A stretch of DNA of 64,000 bases, taken from positions 1 to 64,000 of the forward strand of contig JAWKZG010000009.1 of assembly GCA_041396125.1 (NCBI GenBank). The letters are read 5' to 3'. Shown one piece after another: positions 45,917-57,809 of this stretch. Source of the stretch: JAWKZG01 sp041396125. GTDB lineage: Bacteria > Pseudomonadota > Gammaproteobacteria > Competibacterales > Competibacteraceae. The position numbers and the translations under genes were made by a program. Every line of letters begins with the position of its first letter. The first letter of the stretch is position 1. A model generated the notes under the pieces. The model ran no database searches, was not told the origin of the DNA, and was given only the letters and a program-made list of their open reading frames with translations.

Positions 45917-48900
45917 TTATTGGGTCGAAGTTTGATATTTCTTGAAATTTTCAGCTTGCTCAAAAATCTCTTTATAGACTTCATCCCGGTCGACGGGTGG
46001 ATAACCGTGCTTGGCAAGCAACAGGATCAGATCGACTTTCAGCTCCGCCCTGATGTCATCGCGCTGGTTCCAGTCGGTGTACCTGGCCTTGTCATCCACC
46101 GTGTCTTTCACTGCCTTGGACAACGCAATGAGCTTGTCCTCCGGGTAGGTGAAATCATATTTCACTGCCAGACTTTTCAGGATGTCGTAAAACGCTTTTC
46201 CTCGAAGCCGATACCCAAATCAGCAAACGAAGCCTTCTCCGTTTTCAGCGCTTGCAGGAGGTCAATAATCTCATCCGTGAAATCTTCCAGCACATTGGCA
46301 ACAAGCACATCGTCTTCCACCCGCTCGTTATAGCGATCCACTAATGCCTTGAACTGGCGGAGAAGTCCACGCCCTTGGCTTTGTTGACTTTTTTAAAATC
46401 CTCAATGGCTCTGGCGAGCAACTGCTGCAATAACTTGATCCGGGTGTTCGGCAGTTTGATCTTTTCGATCTTCGCCAGGTAATCATCGTCGAAGATGTCC
46501 ACAGCGCTGGCAGCGTCATCCCCCATTTTGAAGATTTCTTCCACGCCATCAGCCTTGAGCGCCTCGGCAATCATCTCGCGCACTTTGGCATTCATCTGCG
46601 CGGTGTCTGGCGCATCACCTTTGGTCAACTTGAACACGATGGCACGCACCGCCAGGTAGAAATGCACAAGGTCACGCTCGTTCTGAGTCAACGCTTCCGA
46701 ACCGCTGCAGATGTCATACGCCGCTTTCAGGCGTTTCACCAGCTGCATAAAGCGCTTCTCGACCGGGTTCGTGATCTGCACAAATTCAGCCGCCCTATTC
46801 AGGGTGTCGAGCTGCGCCAGCGGATTGCCGGAAAAATACGCTGAAGCATCAAATTTATGGAACAGTTTACCCAGCAGGTCGAGGTGATCGCGCACCACGA
46901 TCAGCGACTGTCCGATCTCTTCGATATTCTGCTGATCGGCCTTGTTGTAGTGGGCCAGTGCCAGATTCATCTGTGTCTTGATGCCGATATAGTCCACCAC
47001 CAGCCCTTTGTCCTTGCCCTCGAATTTGCGATTGACCCGCGAGATAGTCTGATCAGGTTATGGCGTTGAATCGGCTTGTCGATGTAGATGGTATCGAGGA
47101 AAGGCACGTCGAAACCAGTCAGCCACATATCCACCACGATAGCAATCTTGAAATTGGAGTTGGCATTCTGAACTGGCGGTCCAGTTCCTTGCGGTAGTCC
47201 TGGCTGCCGAGTAGGTCGTACAGCGCCTTCGGGTCATCCTTGCCACGGGTCATGATCATCTTGATCCGCGCCATGGGCTTGATCTCTTTCTTCTCCTGCT
47301 CGGTCAGTTCGGCCCCCTCCTCAGCCGGCAGCACGTCGTTCCATTGCGGGCGCAGCGCTACCACGGCTTGCCAGAAGGCATAGGCGATTTCGCGGTTGCT
47401 GCACACAAACATCGCTTTGCCCTTGACGGTGGAGCCTTCCTCCAGGCGCTTTTCGTAATGCTGCACAAAATCAGCGGCCAGGGCCTTGATGCGGTCCGGA
47501 TCACCGAGGATGACGTTCATCCTGGCGTTGGCTTTCTTGCTTTCCTCAATCTGGTAGTCGCTGGCTCCGTCCTCGGCGCACTGCACGTAGTACGCCTCGA
47601 TCTCCTCCAGCTTGGCGTTGTCCAGCGCAACTTTGGCGGCACGACCCTCGTAGACGATGCGCACGGTGATGCCGTCCTGCACTGACTCGGTCATGGTGTA
47701 GCTGTCCATAACCTCGCCGAACACATCCAGCGTGGCGTCGATGGGGGTGCCGGTAAAGCCCACGTAGGTGGCATTCGGCAATGAATCATGCAGATATTTG
47801 GCGAAACCGTAGCTGCGCTTTACGCCGTCTGCGGTCACCCGCACTTTCTGGTCGAGATTGACCTGACTGCGATGTGCTTCGTCGGAGATGCAGATCACAT
47901 TGCCGCGTTCGGTCAGCAGCTCGGTGTCCTCGGTGAACTTGTGGATGGTGGTCAGGAACACGCCGCCGCTGGTGCGGCCCTTGAGCAGTTCGCGCAACTG
48001 GGCACGACTTTCCACGCTGATCACCGTCTGGTCACCGATATAGTCCTTGGCGTTGGTGAACTGGCGCGAAAGCTGATCGTCCAGGTCGGTGCGGTCGGTA
48101 ATCAACACAATGGTCGGACTCGCAAAATCCAGGCTCTTCATCAGCAGGCGCGTCAAAAACAGCATAGTGAAGCTCTTACCGCAGCCGGTCGCACCGAAGT
48201 AAGTACCGCCCTTGCCGTCCCCTGCCGGTTTGCGATGCTGCAGGATATGCTGGTACAGCTTGGTGGCGGCGTAGAACTGCGGATAACGGCAGACGATTTT
48301 CTCTTCCCTGCGCGACACATCGGGAAAGTGAATAAAATGCCGGATCACCTGCCGCAGCCGTTGCTTGTCGAACAAGCCCTGGATCATGCTGTGCAGCGAG
48401 CTGATGCCCTCTGCCGTAATGGCCTCGTCACCCGTTACTTTGCGCCAGGTGTAAAAATACTCGTAGGGTGCGAACAGCGAACCCATTTTCGAGTTCACCC
48501 CGTCCGACAGCACGCACAGAGCGTTGTATTTCATCAGCTCCGGGATATCGCGGACATAACGGATGGTAAGCTGCACATAGGCATCGTGAACCGTCGCCTC
48601 CTCGCGGATCGCGCTCTTGAACTCGAACACCACCAGCGGCAGGCCGTTGATGTAAAGAATCGCGTCCGGGATGCGTTTTTCCGTGCCTTCAATCTCCAGC
48701 TGGTTAACAATGCGGTAGCGGTTGGAATCATGGTTATAGCGGCCCCGTTTCTCACCCAGAATAGTTGCCACCTCGCCCGCGCGCGGCGGACGCTGCAAGG
48801 GCAGCCCGGCATAATCGATCAGCTGGATGTACAGATCTTTCTTCGAGCGATCCTCCCGCTTAAGCAGAAAGCCATCGGCCACCAGCTTGTGGATGGCCTT

Positions 48901-49140
48901 ATTGGATTCGTACAGATCGGCAGCAGAATAGGCCTCCAGTTGGCGAATAATCGAATCAATCTCGCCGTCAGTGATCCCATCGCTGGCATAGCGGGTGGAC
49001 AGAAAAGCCCGCAGATCGTCTTGCAGCAACACCTCGGTCGGGCCGCGCACCAGGCTGCCGCCGGGATGGTAAGGATATCCCTGTTGTTCGAGCAGGGTAA
49101 TAATTGCCTGCTCCAGTTTTTCTTCCGTGAATTTGGTCAT
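45917..49140 (-). CDS. hsdR: Type I restriction enzyme R subunit (frameshifts)
   Basis: Motor and nuclease subunit of a type I R-M system. The N-terminal nuclease domain has PDAILYINGLPLVVFEFKSA (residues ~165-180), the PD-(D/E)xK core. The motor has GATGCGKSF (Walker A), VICISDEAH (DEAH) and YVGFTGTPID (motif III). The C-terminal helical DUF3387 part (TNPVEKRFMQLVKRLKAAYD, KLPNTRIKLLQQLL) lies in a second frame (47000-46341). The end (YPEDKLIALSKAVKDTVDDK) lies in a third (46165-45917). Frame changes near 47150-47000 and 46350-46170 are the only breaks. Start ATG 49140 overlaps the hsdS stop. Confidence 0.85.
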
Positions 49141-50534
49141 AGCGCCTCGGCTACCTGTTTTTCGGCATCGGGAATGCGGAGTTGGCCGGAGAGGAGTTTG
49201 GGTAGGAGGGTGTCTCGCAGGGCAGCCAAGCTGTCTATCTGGCGCAGATTCGCGACTATCTTGTCCAGAAATTCTTGCACCGCTTTATCGAAAGAATTAC
49301 TCAGCTCACTTGGGCATGCTACCGTCTTGATGGAGCGGAAAGTGTCTCTCGTAATTGTATTGAAGACCGATCCATGACCTCGCTGCTGAAGGTCTGCAAC
49401 CCTGAGAAGTATCGTGTAGTAAATGTAATAGTCTCGATAACCAGAAGCTCCCCTGACCCCGTAACAGGACTGGTTCATAGCCATCGGCTCACCCACGATT
49501 GCACATTTGCTCTGAGGCACGGGCGCTGATGATCGTAGTGCCTATCGGCAGAAGTTTGGCCGATGAATTCTCTAGACCTGCGAAGAAGAAATATTTTTTC
49601 CGTCTTGAGTACGAACATGTCCGATGGGTTAGGTGCGGCTCACGACTGAGAACCAGGTATCCACCGTTCCAATATTCCTCGATAGAAGTTTTCGGCGTAC
49701 CCCCGCCAATCAACTCGATCAGTGAGTCGAGTGGAAGCACATCCCACCCTCCGGCACCCAGCCCATGTCCTCGTTAAAGACGAAGCGGTTGGGAAATTGT
49801 TTTTTGAATCACCTCGGGCAGATTTTACGTTGATCGCCCAGCGCCTTTCGGGCCTCGGCGCGAACTTGCAGGGGTCTGGGATAGGGTTGCCAGCGGCCAG
49901 TGCATTATCGATGACTGGATCAAAAATCGACAAACCAGCTCTTGAACAGCGCCTGCGCCATCGCCTCCAGCGTGGCGTTCATCTGGCGGTTGAGTTGGAT
50001 TTTGTCGTCGAGGCTACCGAGGATGTGGGCTATGGCTTTTTGTTCTGCCTTTGGTGGCAGAAGAAACTCATATGCTTCAATTTTACTGGGTGAGGTATGG
50101 AGAATTTTTGTCCCGGTGGCCGTTAAATAGAGATATTGATTGAAAGGTTGAGATAAGAAGAGCCAGTACAGGTAATCAAGAGACACACTTTTCTTGTTAC
50201 GCAATACCACCTTTCCTAGTCGCTGATTGTGCAGATAGATATTGCTGTCAGCAGGTATTTTTCCTGGAATCCCCAGTATTTCTCCCTGCCGTCTGGCACG
50301 TCATTGCCAGCAAAATATCACCAGCACCAAGGATGTATTCGTTAGGGAATTCATCCGTGTAACGCTTTATCTTGGTGCTTGAACCTGAAGCCACCCGTAT
50401 ATTCAAAGTTCCCCTATCGCAACGACAATTGGGCCTTCATCTAAACCTTCGACCATTGCCGAACCTTTAAATGCCCAGCCGTGTTTAATTTGGAGTAGGC
50501 TGCTGAGCGTCCAAAGCTGCCAATCAGCCGCCAT
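49137..50534 (-). CDS. hsdS: Type I restriction specificity subunit (frameshifts)
   Basis: Target-recognition subunit. The start is ATG 50534 (MAADWQLWTLSSLLQIKHGW). The first half contains DYLYWLFLSQPFNQYLY and the first conserved helix region, PPKAEQKAIAHILGSLDDKI, then ALFKSWFVDFDPVIDNA. The second target domain starts WDVLPLDSLIELIGGGTPKT. The final conserved helix (LDKIVANLRQIDSLAALRDT, LLPKLLSGQLRIP) ends at 49137. At least four frame changes (near 50300, 49920, 49800, 49500) break it. Two half-sites with central and C-terminal repeats are the normal HsdS architecture. It overlaps hsdR by four bases. Confidence 0.8.
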
Positions 50535-50607
50535 AACCCAGCCCCGTTAAATTCTCCTGAATCACCGCATCCAGCTTTTTCCAACTCCGCCATCTGCCGG
50601 CATCGCT

Positions 50608-50700
50608 GGTAGGGTGTGGTGACGAAGGAACCGCACCATCCGTCTCGATCCCGGCTCCAACTCTGCGAACGGTGCGGTTCGTGCCTCACCGCACCCTACC
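50608..50700. repeat. Palindromic (MITE-like) element between hsdM and hsdS
   Basis: Bases 50608-50637 and 50671-50700 are 30-base inverted repeats (26 of 30 pair) around a 33-base loop; each begins or ends with GGTAGGGTG/CACCCTACC. No coding sequence lies inside. The flanks (50531-50603 and 50714-50784) are imperfect copies of the hsdM 3' end, so the element sits between two versions of that sequence. Confidence 0.7.
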
Positions 50701-50706
50701 ATGATG

Positions 50707-52275
<1,569 letters not shown>

Positions 52276-52295
52276 ATCCGATTAATGTTGATGAC

Positions 52296-52346
52296 GCGTG
52301 GGCAAAAGTTGTCCACACTACTAAAATACGGCTGAATCGAGGCTAT
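52296..52346. repeat. Dispersed repeat, copy 1
   Basis: GCGTGGGCAAAAGTTG, CACACTACTA and CTGAATCGAGGCTAT occur here in the same order as in copy 2 at 53084-53137. It lies just upstream of hsdM. Confidence 0.55.
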
Positions 52347-52509
52347 ACCGTATCGGATTCGGCATAGGATTGATAGCTCCAACAATGCAAGATCATACGC
52401 TTTTTGGGCAAGAGGCAAAGCCTTGCCCAATGGCTTTACGCAAGCCCATGCATGGACTTTTTTGAGGCACTGAAAATGGGCTATTCGCAGATTTGGCGGG
52501 AGACAGAAA

Positions 52510-53126
52510 ATGAGCAGGTTGAAAGAAAATAATCCTGGCCCGGACTACGCGCACCTCCTCGCCGAAGTGAAGGCGCGCGTTCGTTCGGCCCAGTACGCAG
52601 CACTGAAAGCGGTCAATACCGAGCTGGTCGGTCTCTATTGGGACATCGGGCGGATGATCGTTGAGCGGCAGGAAAAAGCCGGTTGGGGCAAGGCGGTTGT
52701 GGAGCGCTTGTCAGCGGACTTGCGGCAGGAATTTCTCGGAGTGGCCGGTTTTTCGGTGCAAAACCTCTGGTACATGCGCCAGTTTTATATGGAATACAAC
52801 GGCCATGAAAGACTCCAACCACTGGCTGGAGAAATTGCCTGGGCTCACAATTTAGCCATCATGAGCAAATGCAAAGACCCGCTGGAACGCGAGTTCTACA
52901 TGCGTATGACCCGCAAATTCGGCTGGTCAAAAAATGTGCTCATCCACCAGATTGAGAACCAGAGCTACGAGAAATCCCTGGCAGGACAGACCACTTCAAT
53001 CAGGCGCTGACACCGGAATTGCACGCCCAGGTCAAACTGGCGGTCAAAGACGAGTACACCTTCGATTTTCTGGAACTGGGCGAGCAGCTTTGCCGCGTGG
53101 GCAACAAGTTGCACACCTACTACTGA
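52510..53126 (+). pseudogene. DUF1016/YhcG-type nuclease, frameshifted and truncated
   Basis: The DUF1016 N-terminal domain is clear: LVGLYWDIGRMIVERQEKAG, GVAGFSVQNLWYMRQFY and PLEREFYMRMTRKFGWSKNV. Near 52985 a one-base shift leads to NQALTPELHAQVKLAVKDEY and FDFLELGEQL, the start of the C-terminal PD-(D/E)xK nuclease. That domain is then lost: the reading runs into a dispersed repeat (copy 2) and stops at 53124-53126. About 150 residues with the catalytic Glu-x-Lys are missing. Such proteins accompany type I R-M loci, as here (hsdM starts divergently at 52275). Confidence 0.75.
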
Positions 53127-53137
53127 ATCGAGGCTAT
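53084..53137. repeat. Dispersed repeat, copy 2
   Basis: GCAGCTTTGCCGCGTGGGCA then ACAAGTTGCACACCTACTAC and TGAATCGAGGCTAT. It provides the stop codon that ends the truncated DUF1016 gene and shares its second half with copy 1 and its first half with copy 3. Confidence 0.55.
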
Positions 53138-53158
53138 GTCGTGGCACCAGTTGATCGG

Positions 53159-53197
53159 GCAGCTTTGCCGCGTAGGCAACAGAAGCACACCCTACTA
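53159..53197. repeat. Dispersed repeat, copy 3
   Basis: GCAGCTTTGCCGCGTAGGCA then ACAGAAGCACACCCTACTA, matching the first 40 bases of copy 2 with a few changes. Confidence 0.55.
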
Positions 53198-53324
53198 GAA
53201 TGTGACCAAATAAAGCCCGTTACACGCTGTAATTTCAATTGTTTTACAAAAAATTATTGCTTTATCAGTTTTGGTTTTTTAGAATTCTGAATTCACAAAT
53301 ACAGCATTTGCCGAATACTGCCGC

Positions 53325-54024
53325 GTGAAACCTTTAATCCCTGAGCAAGCCCTGACCGAGAAAGTACGTGATGCCATCATCACGGCGATTATCAATGGCA
53401 CCTACCGGCCCGGTGAACGACTGGCGCAGGAGGAAATCGCTGACCGTCTCGGGGTCTCTCGTCAGCCCGTCAGTCATGCGCTGAACGTTCTGAAACAGCA
53501 GGGTATTGTGGTCGGACTGGGGCGTATGGACTACGGTAGCACCGATGGACCCTGACCGGCTGGAAGCGCTTTATCAGGTGCGCGGGGCGCTGGATGCGCT
53601 GGCGGCGCGACTGGCTGCCGAACGTGTCGGGCGCGGTGAGATCACTGCGGCAAAACTCGACAAACTGGCAGCGCTGATCGCCAGACAACAACAGCCGGAG
53701 ACCGCCGGTTCGTTTGCCCAGAAAATCGAGGCGGATGTCACTTTTCATCTCACGCTGTACCGGTTTTCAGGCAATCCGGTTATCGAAGACATGTCGCAAC
53801 CGCAGTGGGTACATTTTCGCCGCTCCATGCAAGAGGTTCTCAACGACCACAGCGGCTATCCGCGGGTATGGGAACAGCATCAGGCCATTTTCGACGCTGT
53901 TGTCGCTGCTGATGGCGAAACAGCTGCGCAACTTTGTCTGGATCATGTGCAAACCGCTGCGGCCAAGGCGGCCAAACGATTACGTACAAGCAACACTATC
54001 CACCACGAGGAAACCACACAATGA
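53325..54024 (+). CDS. GntR-family regulator with FCD domain (one frameshift)
   Basis: The N-terminal winged helix reads ALTEKVRDAIITAIINGTYR and IADRLGVSRQPVSHALNVLK (HTH). Near 53540 the frame changes, and the FCD ligand-binding domain follows: DRLEALYQVRGALDALAARL, DVTFHLTLYRFSGNP (metal-binding His), VWEQHQAIFDAVVAADGETA. About 230 residues in all. FCD regulators usually repress catabolic genes until they bind a small acid or sugar acid. Its stop overlaps the start of the oxygenase gene (ATGA), so it is the first gene of the operon it likely controls. Confidence 0.85.
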
Positions 54025-54824
54025 AACTGACTGCCGAACAAATGGCTCAATTCGATCGGGACGGTTATTTGTTCATGCCCGGCCTGTTTACGCCGGAAGA
54101 AGCCCGTGTACTGAATAACGCCGCGACCGATGTCTATGCGATGGATCGTAAAGAAGTCTGGCGCGAAAAATCGGGGGTCGCCCGTACCGCGTTTGCTGCA
54201 CATCAGTACAACGAGGCGTTTGGTCGTCTCGGTCGTCATCCGCGTCTGATCGAGCCGGTACAGCAGTTGCTCGACGGGCCGATTTATATGCATCAGTTCA
54301 AGGTCAATGCGAAAGCGGCCTTCGACGGCGATGTCTGGCAGTGGCATCAGGACTACGGCACCTGGCAGCGCGATGATGATATGCCGGAGCCGCGCGCGAT
54401 GAATATCGCGGTGTTCCTGGATGATGTCACCGCCGCCAATGGCCCGCTGCTGTTTATTCCGGGCAGTCATAAAACCGGGGTTTTCGAGGCCGGTCACGAT
54501 CTGGCAACCACCAGCTATCCGCTGTGGACCCTGGACCGCGAGCTGGTCAGCAAGCTGGCCGAACGCGGTGGTTGCGTGGCACCGACCGGCCCGGCTGGCA
54601 GCATGCTGATCTTCTCGTCCTTACTGGTGCATGCCAGCCCGCCAAATATCAGCCCGTTCGGACGCACCATCGTTTATCTGTCGCTGTGTCATGTGGATAA
54701 CCATATCCGCCGCTTCAAACGTGACGAATGGATTGCGCATCGCGATTTCACGCCGATCGAGCCACTGGCTGACGATTGTCTGCAAGAACTGGTCAAGTCG
54801 GCCAATATTCATGCTGCGGCCTAA
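54021..54824 (+). CDS. Phytanoyl-CoA-dioxygenase-like Fe(II)/2-oxoglutarate oxygenase
   Basis: 267 residues, intact. WQWHQDYGTW holds the His-x-Asp iron ligands (residues ~116-118). The distal His and the 2-oxoglutarate-binding Arg lie in FSSLLVHASPPNISPFGRTI. FLDDVTAANGPLLFIPGSHK is the typical PhyH segment. The enzyme would hydroxylate or oxidatively cleave a small substrate using 2-oxoglutarate and O2. It is translationally coupled to the FCD regulator and followed 28 bases later by a dehydrogenase, then by a sugar-type importer, so the imported compound or an early product is its likely substrate. Confidence 0.85.
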   Translation: MKLTAEQMAQFDRDGYLFMPGLFTPEEARVLNNAATDVYAMDRKEVWREKSGVARTAFAAHQYNEAFGRLGRHPRLIEPVQQLLDGPIYMHQFKVNAKAAFDGDVWQWHQDYGTWQRDDDMPEPRAMNIAVFLDDVTAANGPLLFIPGSHKTGVFEAGHDLATTSYPLWTLDRELVSKLAERGGCVAPTGPAGSMLIFSSLLVHASPPNISPFGRTIVYLSLCHVDNHIRRFKRDEWIAHRDFTPIEPLADDCLQELVKSANIHAAA

Positions 54825-54852
54825 CCTTATTCATTAATCTGGAAAACACCTT

Positions 54853-56160
54853 ATGTATCTTTACTCCGAGCTGCGCGAGCGCGCAGCGGCCGGAAAACCG
54901 GTGCGGGTAGCACTGATCGGTGCCGGCAAATTCGGTTCCATGTTTCTGAGTCAGGTGCCGACTACGCCCGGCCTGACGGTTTCCGTCATTGCTGATCTGC
55001 GCCCGGATGCGGCGCGTGCCGCCTGTCGCAGTGTCGGCTGGCCGGAAGAGCGTATCGCAGCAACCGTATTCAGCGATGATGCGGCCAGTGCCATCGCCCG
55101 TGACGATGTCGACGTGGTGGTCGAGGCCACCGGTCATCCGCCCGCCGGTATTGCGCATGCCCGTATGGCGTTCGCAGCCGGTAAACATATCGTGATGGTC
55201 AACGTCGAGGCCGATGTTCTGGCAGGACCGCTACTGGCCGAAGAGGCGCGCTCGGCGGGTGTCGTTTATTCGATGGCCTACGGTGATCAGCCGGCGCTGA
55301 CCTGCGAGCTGGTCGACTGGGCGCGTTCCTGCGGTTTCGAAGTGGTCGCTGCCGGTAAAGGCACCAAATATCTGCCCGCTTATCATGCCTCGACGCCGGA
55401 TACGGTGTGGGATCACTACGGTCTGACCGCCGAGCAGGCAGCCGCTGCCGGTATGAACAGCAAAATGTTCAACTCGTTTCTGGATGGCACCAAATCGGCA
55501 CTGGAAATGGCGGCGATTGCCAACGCCTGCGATCTGCAGACACCGAGCGACGGGCTGGCGTTTCCGCCGTGCGGCATGGACGATCTGGCGCATGTCCTGC
55601 GGCCGCGTGACGCGGGTGGCCAGCTTGAGTGCAAAGGCCAGGTTGAGGTGGTGTCGTCGCTGGAACGTGATGGCCGTCCGGTCTATAAGGATCTGCGCTG
55701 GGGCGTTTATGTGGTACTGGAAGCGCCGAACGATTACGCCGCCGCCTGCTTTCGTCAGTACGGCATGAATACCGATGCCAGCGGGCGTTACTCGGCGATG
55801 TTTAAACCGTTTCATCTGATCGGCCTGGAGCTGAACATCTCGGTATTATCGGCGGCTTTACTGGGTAAACCGACCGGTGCGACACGCGGTTTCAATGGCG
55901 ATGTGGTCGCCACCGCCAAACGCGATCTGGCCGCCGGCGAAATGCTGGACGGCGAAGGCGGCGCAACCGTTTACGGCAAATTGCTGCCAGCACAGCGTTC
56001 GCTCAGTCTGGGCGGCCTGCCGATTGGACTGGCGCACGGTGTGCGACTGCGCCGGCCTGTAGCGGCTGGCAGCACAGTGGCCTGGGACGATGTCGAGGCC
56101 AATATGGACGACCCGACAGTAATCGCACGACGCGACATGGAACGCCGTTTTCTGGTCTGA
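54853..56160 (+). CDS. NAD(P)-dependent dehydrogenase with C-terminal SAF domain
   Basis: 435 residues, intact. The Rossmann motif is VRVALIGAGKFGSMFLSQV (residues ~18-36). DVDVVVEATGHPPAGIAHAR and AGKHIVMVNVEADVLAGPLL are the homoserine-dehydrogenase-like substrate side. The C-terminal ~80 residues (ATAKRDLAAGEMLDGEGGAT, GLPIGLAHGVRLRRPVAAGS) form an SAF domain, as in sugar-acid dehydratases and FlgA-like proteins. Proteins of this two-domain type appear in operons for carbohydrate-acid breakdown; the substrate is not known. It lies between the oxygenase and the ABC importer genes and should act on the imported compound. Confidence 0.8.
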   Translation: MYLYSELRERAAAGKPVRVALIGAGKFGSMFLSQVPTTPGLTVSVIADLRPDAARAACRSVGWPEERIAATVFSDDAASAIARDDVDVVVEATGHPPAGIAHARMAFAAGKHIVMVNVEADVLAGPLLAEEARSAGVVYSMAYGDQPALTCELVDWARSCGFEVVAAGKGTKYLPAYHASTPDTVWDHYGLTAEQAAAAGMNSKMFNSFLDGTKSALEMAAIANACDLQTPSDGLAFPPCGMDDLAHVLRPRDAGGQLECKGQVEVVSSLERDGRPVYKDLRWGVYVVLEAPNDYAAACFRQYGMNTDASGRYSAMFKPFHLIGLELNISVLSAALLGKPTGATRGFNGDVVATAKRDLAAGEMLDGEGGATVYGKLLPAQRSLSLGGLPIGLAHGVRLRRPVAAGSTVAWDDVEANMDDPTVIARRDMERRFLV

Positions 56161-56276
56161 ATAACCCCTGTTCCCACTGCAGACGGTATCCCCTGCCGTC
56201 TGCATTTTCTTTATGTTCTGATTCAGGGTTTGCAAAAGGCTGCCAAGCAGCCACCGCTCCTATGCCCCGCTTGTCT

Positions 56277-56301
56277 CATTCCCGCACAGGCGGGAATCCA
56301 G
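56277..56301. repeat. REP-like palindrome
   Basis: CATTCCCGCACAGGCGGGAATCCAG folds through ATTCCCGC/GCGGGAAT. It is the inverted relative of the copy at 26069-26093. It lies after the dehydrogenase gene, where such units often affect mRNA 3' ends. Confidence 0.6.
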
Positions 56302-56481
56302 CAACGCTTAAAGCACAGAACCTGTCGCAAACCTGTCCGCGTTAAGGATAAGTGACTACTTGCGCGCGCCCTCTTCGGATCGTTGCCCTTATCAGCCGGG
56401 GTCGGCGAGTCACCTGCAACGCCAAAGAATTTCTTGCAATCCCTAATGGTTTATTGTGATACTGATGATTAACCAATCGTC

Positions 56482-56499
56482 ATTGAATATTTATTCAAT
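56482..56499. promoter_or_regulatory. Candidate operator palindrome upstream of binding-protein gene
   Basis: ATTGAATA-TT-TATTCAAT is a perfect 8-base inverted repeat with a 2-base spacer, 42 bases before the ATG at 56541. The position fits a repressor site, perhaps for the FCD regulator encoded in the same operon. An AT-rich stretch (TTTATTGTGATAC, 56450-56462) in front could hold a promoter, but no strong -35/-10 pair is evident. Confidence 0.45.
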
Positions 56500-56540
56500 A
56501 CCTGCGGTAGACACGTAAAACCAATCCAATGGAGGCGACT

Positions 56541-57446
56541 ATGAAGAGCTATCTGAAGACATTCGCGGCCACCAGCGCCATTTTTCTGGCAGCCGGGTTC
56601 AATGCTGCCAATGCGTTCGATCAGGGTGATCTGATCAAGAAAATCGACAAGCCACTCTCGATTGTATTCATCCCGAAAGTGATTCACCCCTGGTATGACG
56701 TGGTTGCCGCAGGTGCAACGCGAGCTGCCGAAGAGTTAAAAGCCGAAGGGATTGAGGTTGAAGTGATGTGGGACTCACCGCCACAGGCGGATGTTGCCGA
56801 TCATAACCGGCGGATTGAAACCAATATTGGCCGCCACCCGGACGGTCTGGCCGTATCATGTCTCGATGCAGCGACCAATGTCCAGCTCTTGCATGAAGCC
56901 GTGAATGCCGGCATTAATCTGATCACATTTGACACATACTGCGCTGATGATTTCGATTTTGTCGGTCATAGCGGCGACTACCAGGACGGTGCAGATCTTG
57001 CGGAATTCCTGGCCGAGCAGATTGGCGATAGCGGCAAAGTGGGTATTCTCGCGGGCAGCCTCACAGCGGCCAACCATGCTGCTCGGGTTAGAGGCTTCAA
57101 GGAAACCATAGCAAAGCACCCGAATATTGAAATCGTGTTCGAACAGCCCGACGACGACAACCTGGAAAAAGCAGTAAGCCTCACCGAAAATGCACTGCAG
57201 GCGAATCCGGATATTAAAGGCTTCTTCGGTGCCAATGCCTCTAACCCAATCGGTGCGGCCAGAGCGGTCAAAAATGCAGGTCTTGCCGGCAAAGTGGTTG
57301 TGGTTGGCATGGACGATCTGCCCGAGACGCTCGATTTCATCAAAGAAGGTGTGATCGCGGGTGTCAAAGCGCAACGGCAGTGGGAAATTGGTTATTGGAG
57401 TGTCATGTATCTTGTCGCCAAACTGGAAGGGCATACAACACCTCAC
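56541..57446 (+). pseudogene. Ribose-type ABC transporter substrate-binding protein, interrupted by IS
   Basis: ATG 56541 follows GGAGG at good spacing. Signal peptide: TFAATSAIFLAAGFNAANA. The periplasmic-binding fold of the sugar (RbsB-like) group is clear: PLSIVFIPKVIHPWYDVVAA, GLAVSCLDAATNVQLL, NAGINLITFDTYC, KVGILAGSLTAANHAARVRG, IKGFFGANASNPIGAARAV and VVVVGMDDLPETLDFIKEGV. The reading ends at EGHTTP where the IS begins. About 300 of the usual 320-330 residues remain; the C-terminal helix lies beyond the IS (58680-58790). The protein may still fold if the fused tail is harmless, but normal function is doubtful. Confidence 0.85.
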
Positions 57447-57512
57447 TGACGTGGTCTACTGTATGAGTACCAGTCAGTTAAGCGATAATCGACTTAACTG
57501 AGGAAGGTAGAC

Positions 57513-57809
57513 ATGACAACTCGTAAGCAATACACGAAAGAATTTAAATTAGATGCGGTCAGCTTGGTCACGGAGCAGAATTACCGACCGAGTGAAGCGG
57601 CCACGCATCTGGGCATCGATGCCCGTTTGTTAAGTCGCTGGGTCAAGGAATCCAAGCAGCAGGCGGATGGCCAGTCGTTTCGTGGCAACGGCACCTTGAC
57701 CGCTGAGCAGCAGCAGATACGCGAGCTCAAAGCGCGGGTCAAGCGCTTGGAGATGGAGCGTGAAGTATTAAAAAAAGCGACGGTATTCTTTGCCAGCGAA
57801 CCGCGTTGA
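57513..57809 (+). CDS. IS3-family transposase OrfA
   Basis: 98 residues. RKQYTKEFKLDAVSLVTEQN and PSEAATHLGIDARLLSRWVK form the HTH that binds the terminal repeats. The C-terminal leucine-zipper region (QQIRELKARVKRLEMEREVL) leads to KKATVFFASEPR. The A-run at 57770-57776 (AAAAAAG) just before the end is the usual place for the programmed -1 slip that makes the OrfAB fusion. Confidence 0.9.
   Translation: MTTRKQYTKEFKLDAVSLVTEQNYRPSEAATHLGIDARLLSRWVKESKQQADGQSFRGNGTLTAEQQQIRELKARVKRLEMEREVLKKATVFFASEPR

Noticed and set aside
47788..49377. 529-codon plus-strand frame opposite hsdR
   Set aside because: The minus strand here encodes HsdR with all motor motifs; the plus frame translates to His/Gln/Arg-rich text with no domain and is a shadow.
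52347..52509. Possible short gene between hsdM and the DUF1016 gene
   Set aside because: Only brief open stretches with no start-site support; treated as the divergent promoter region.
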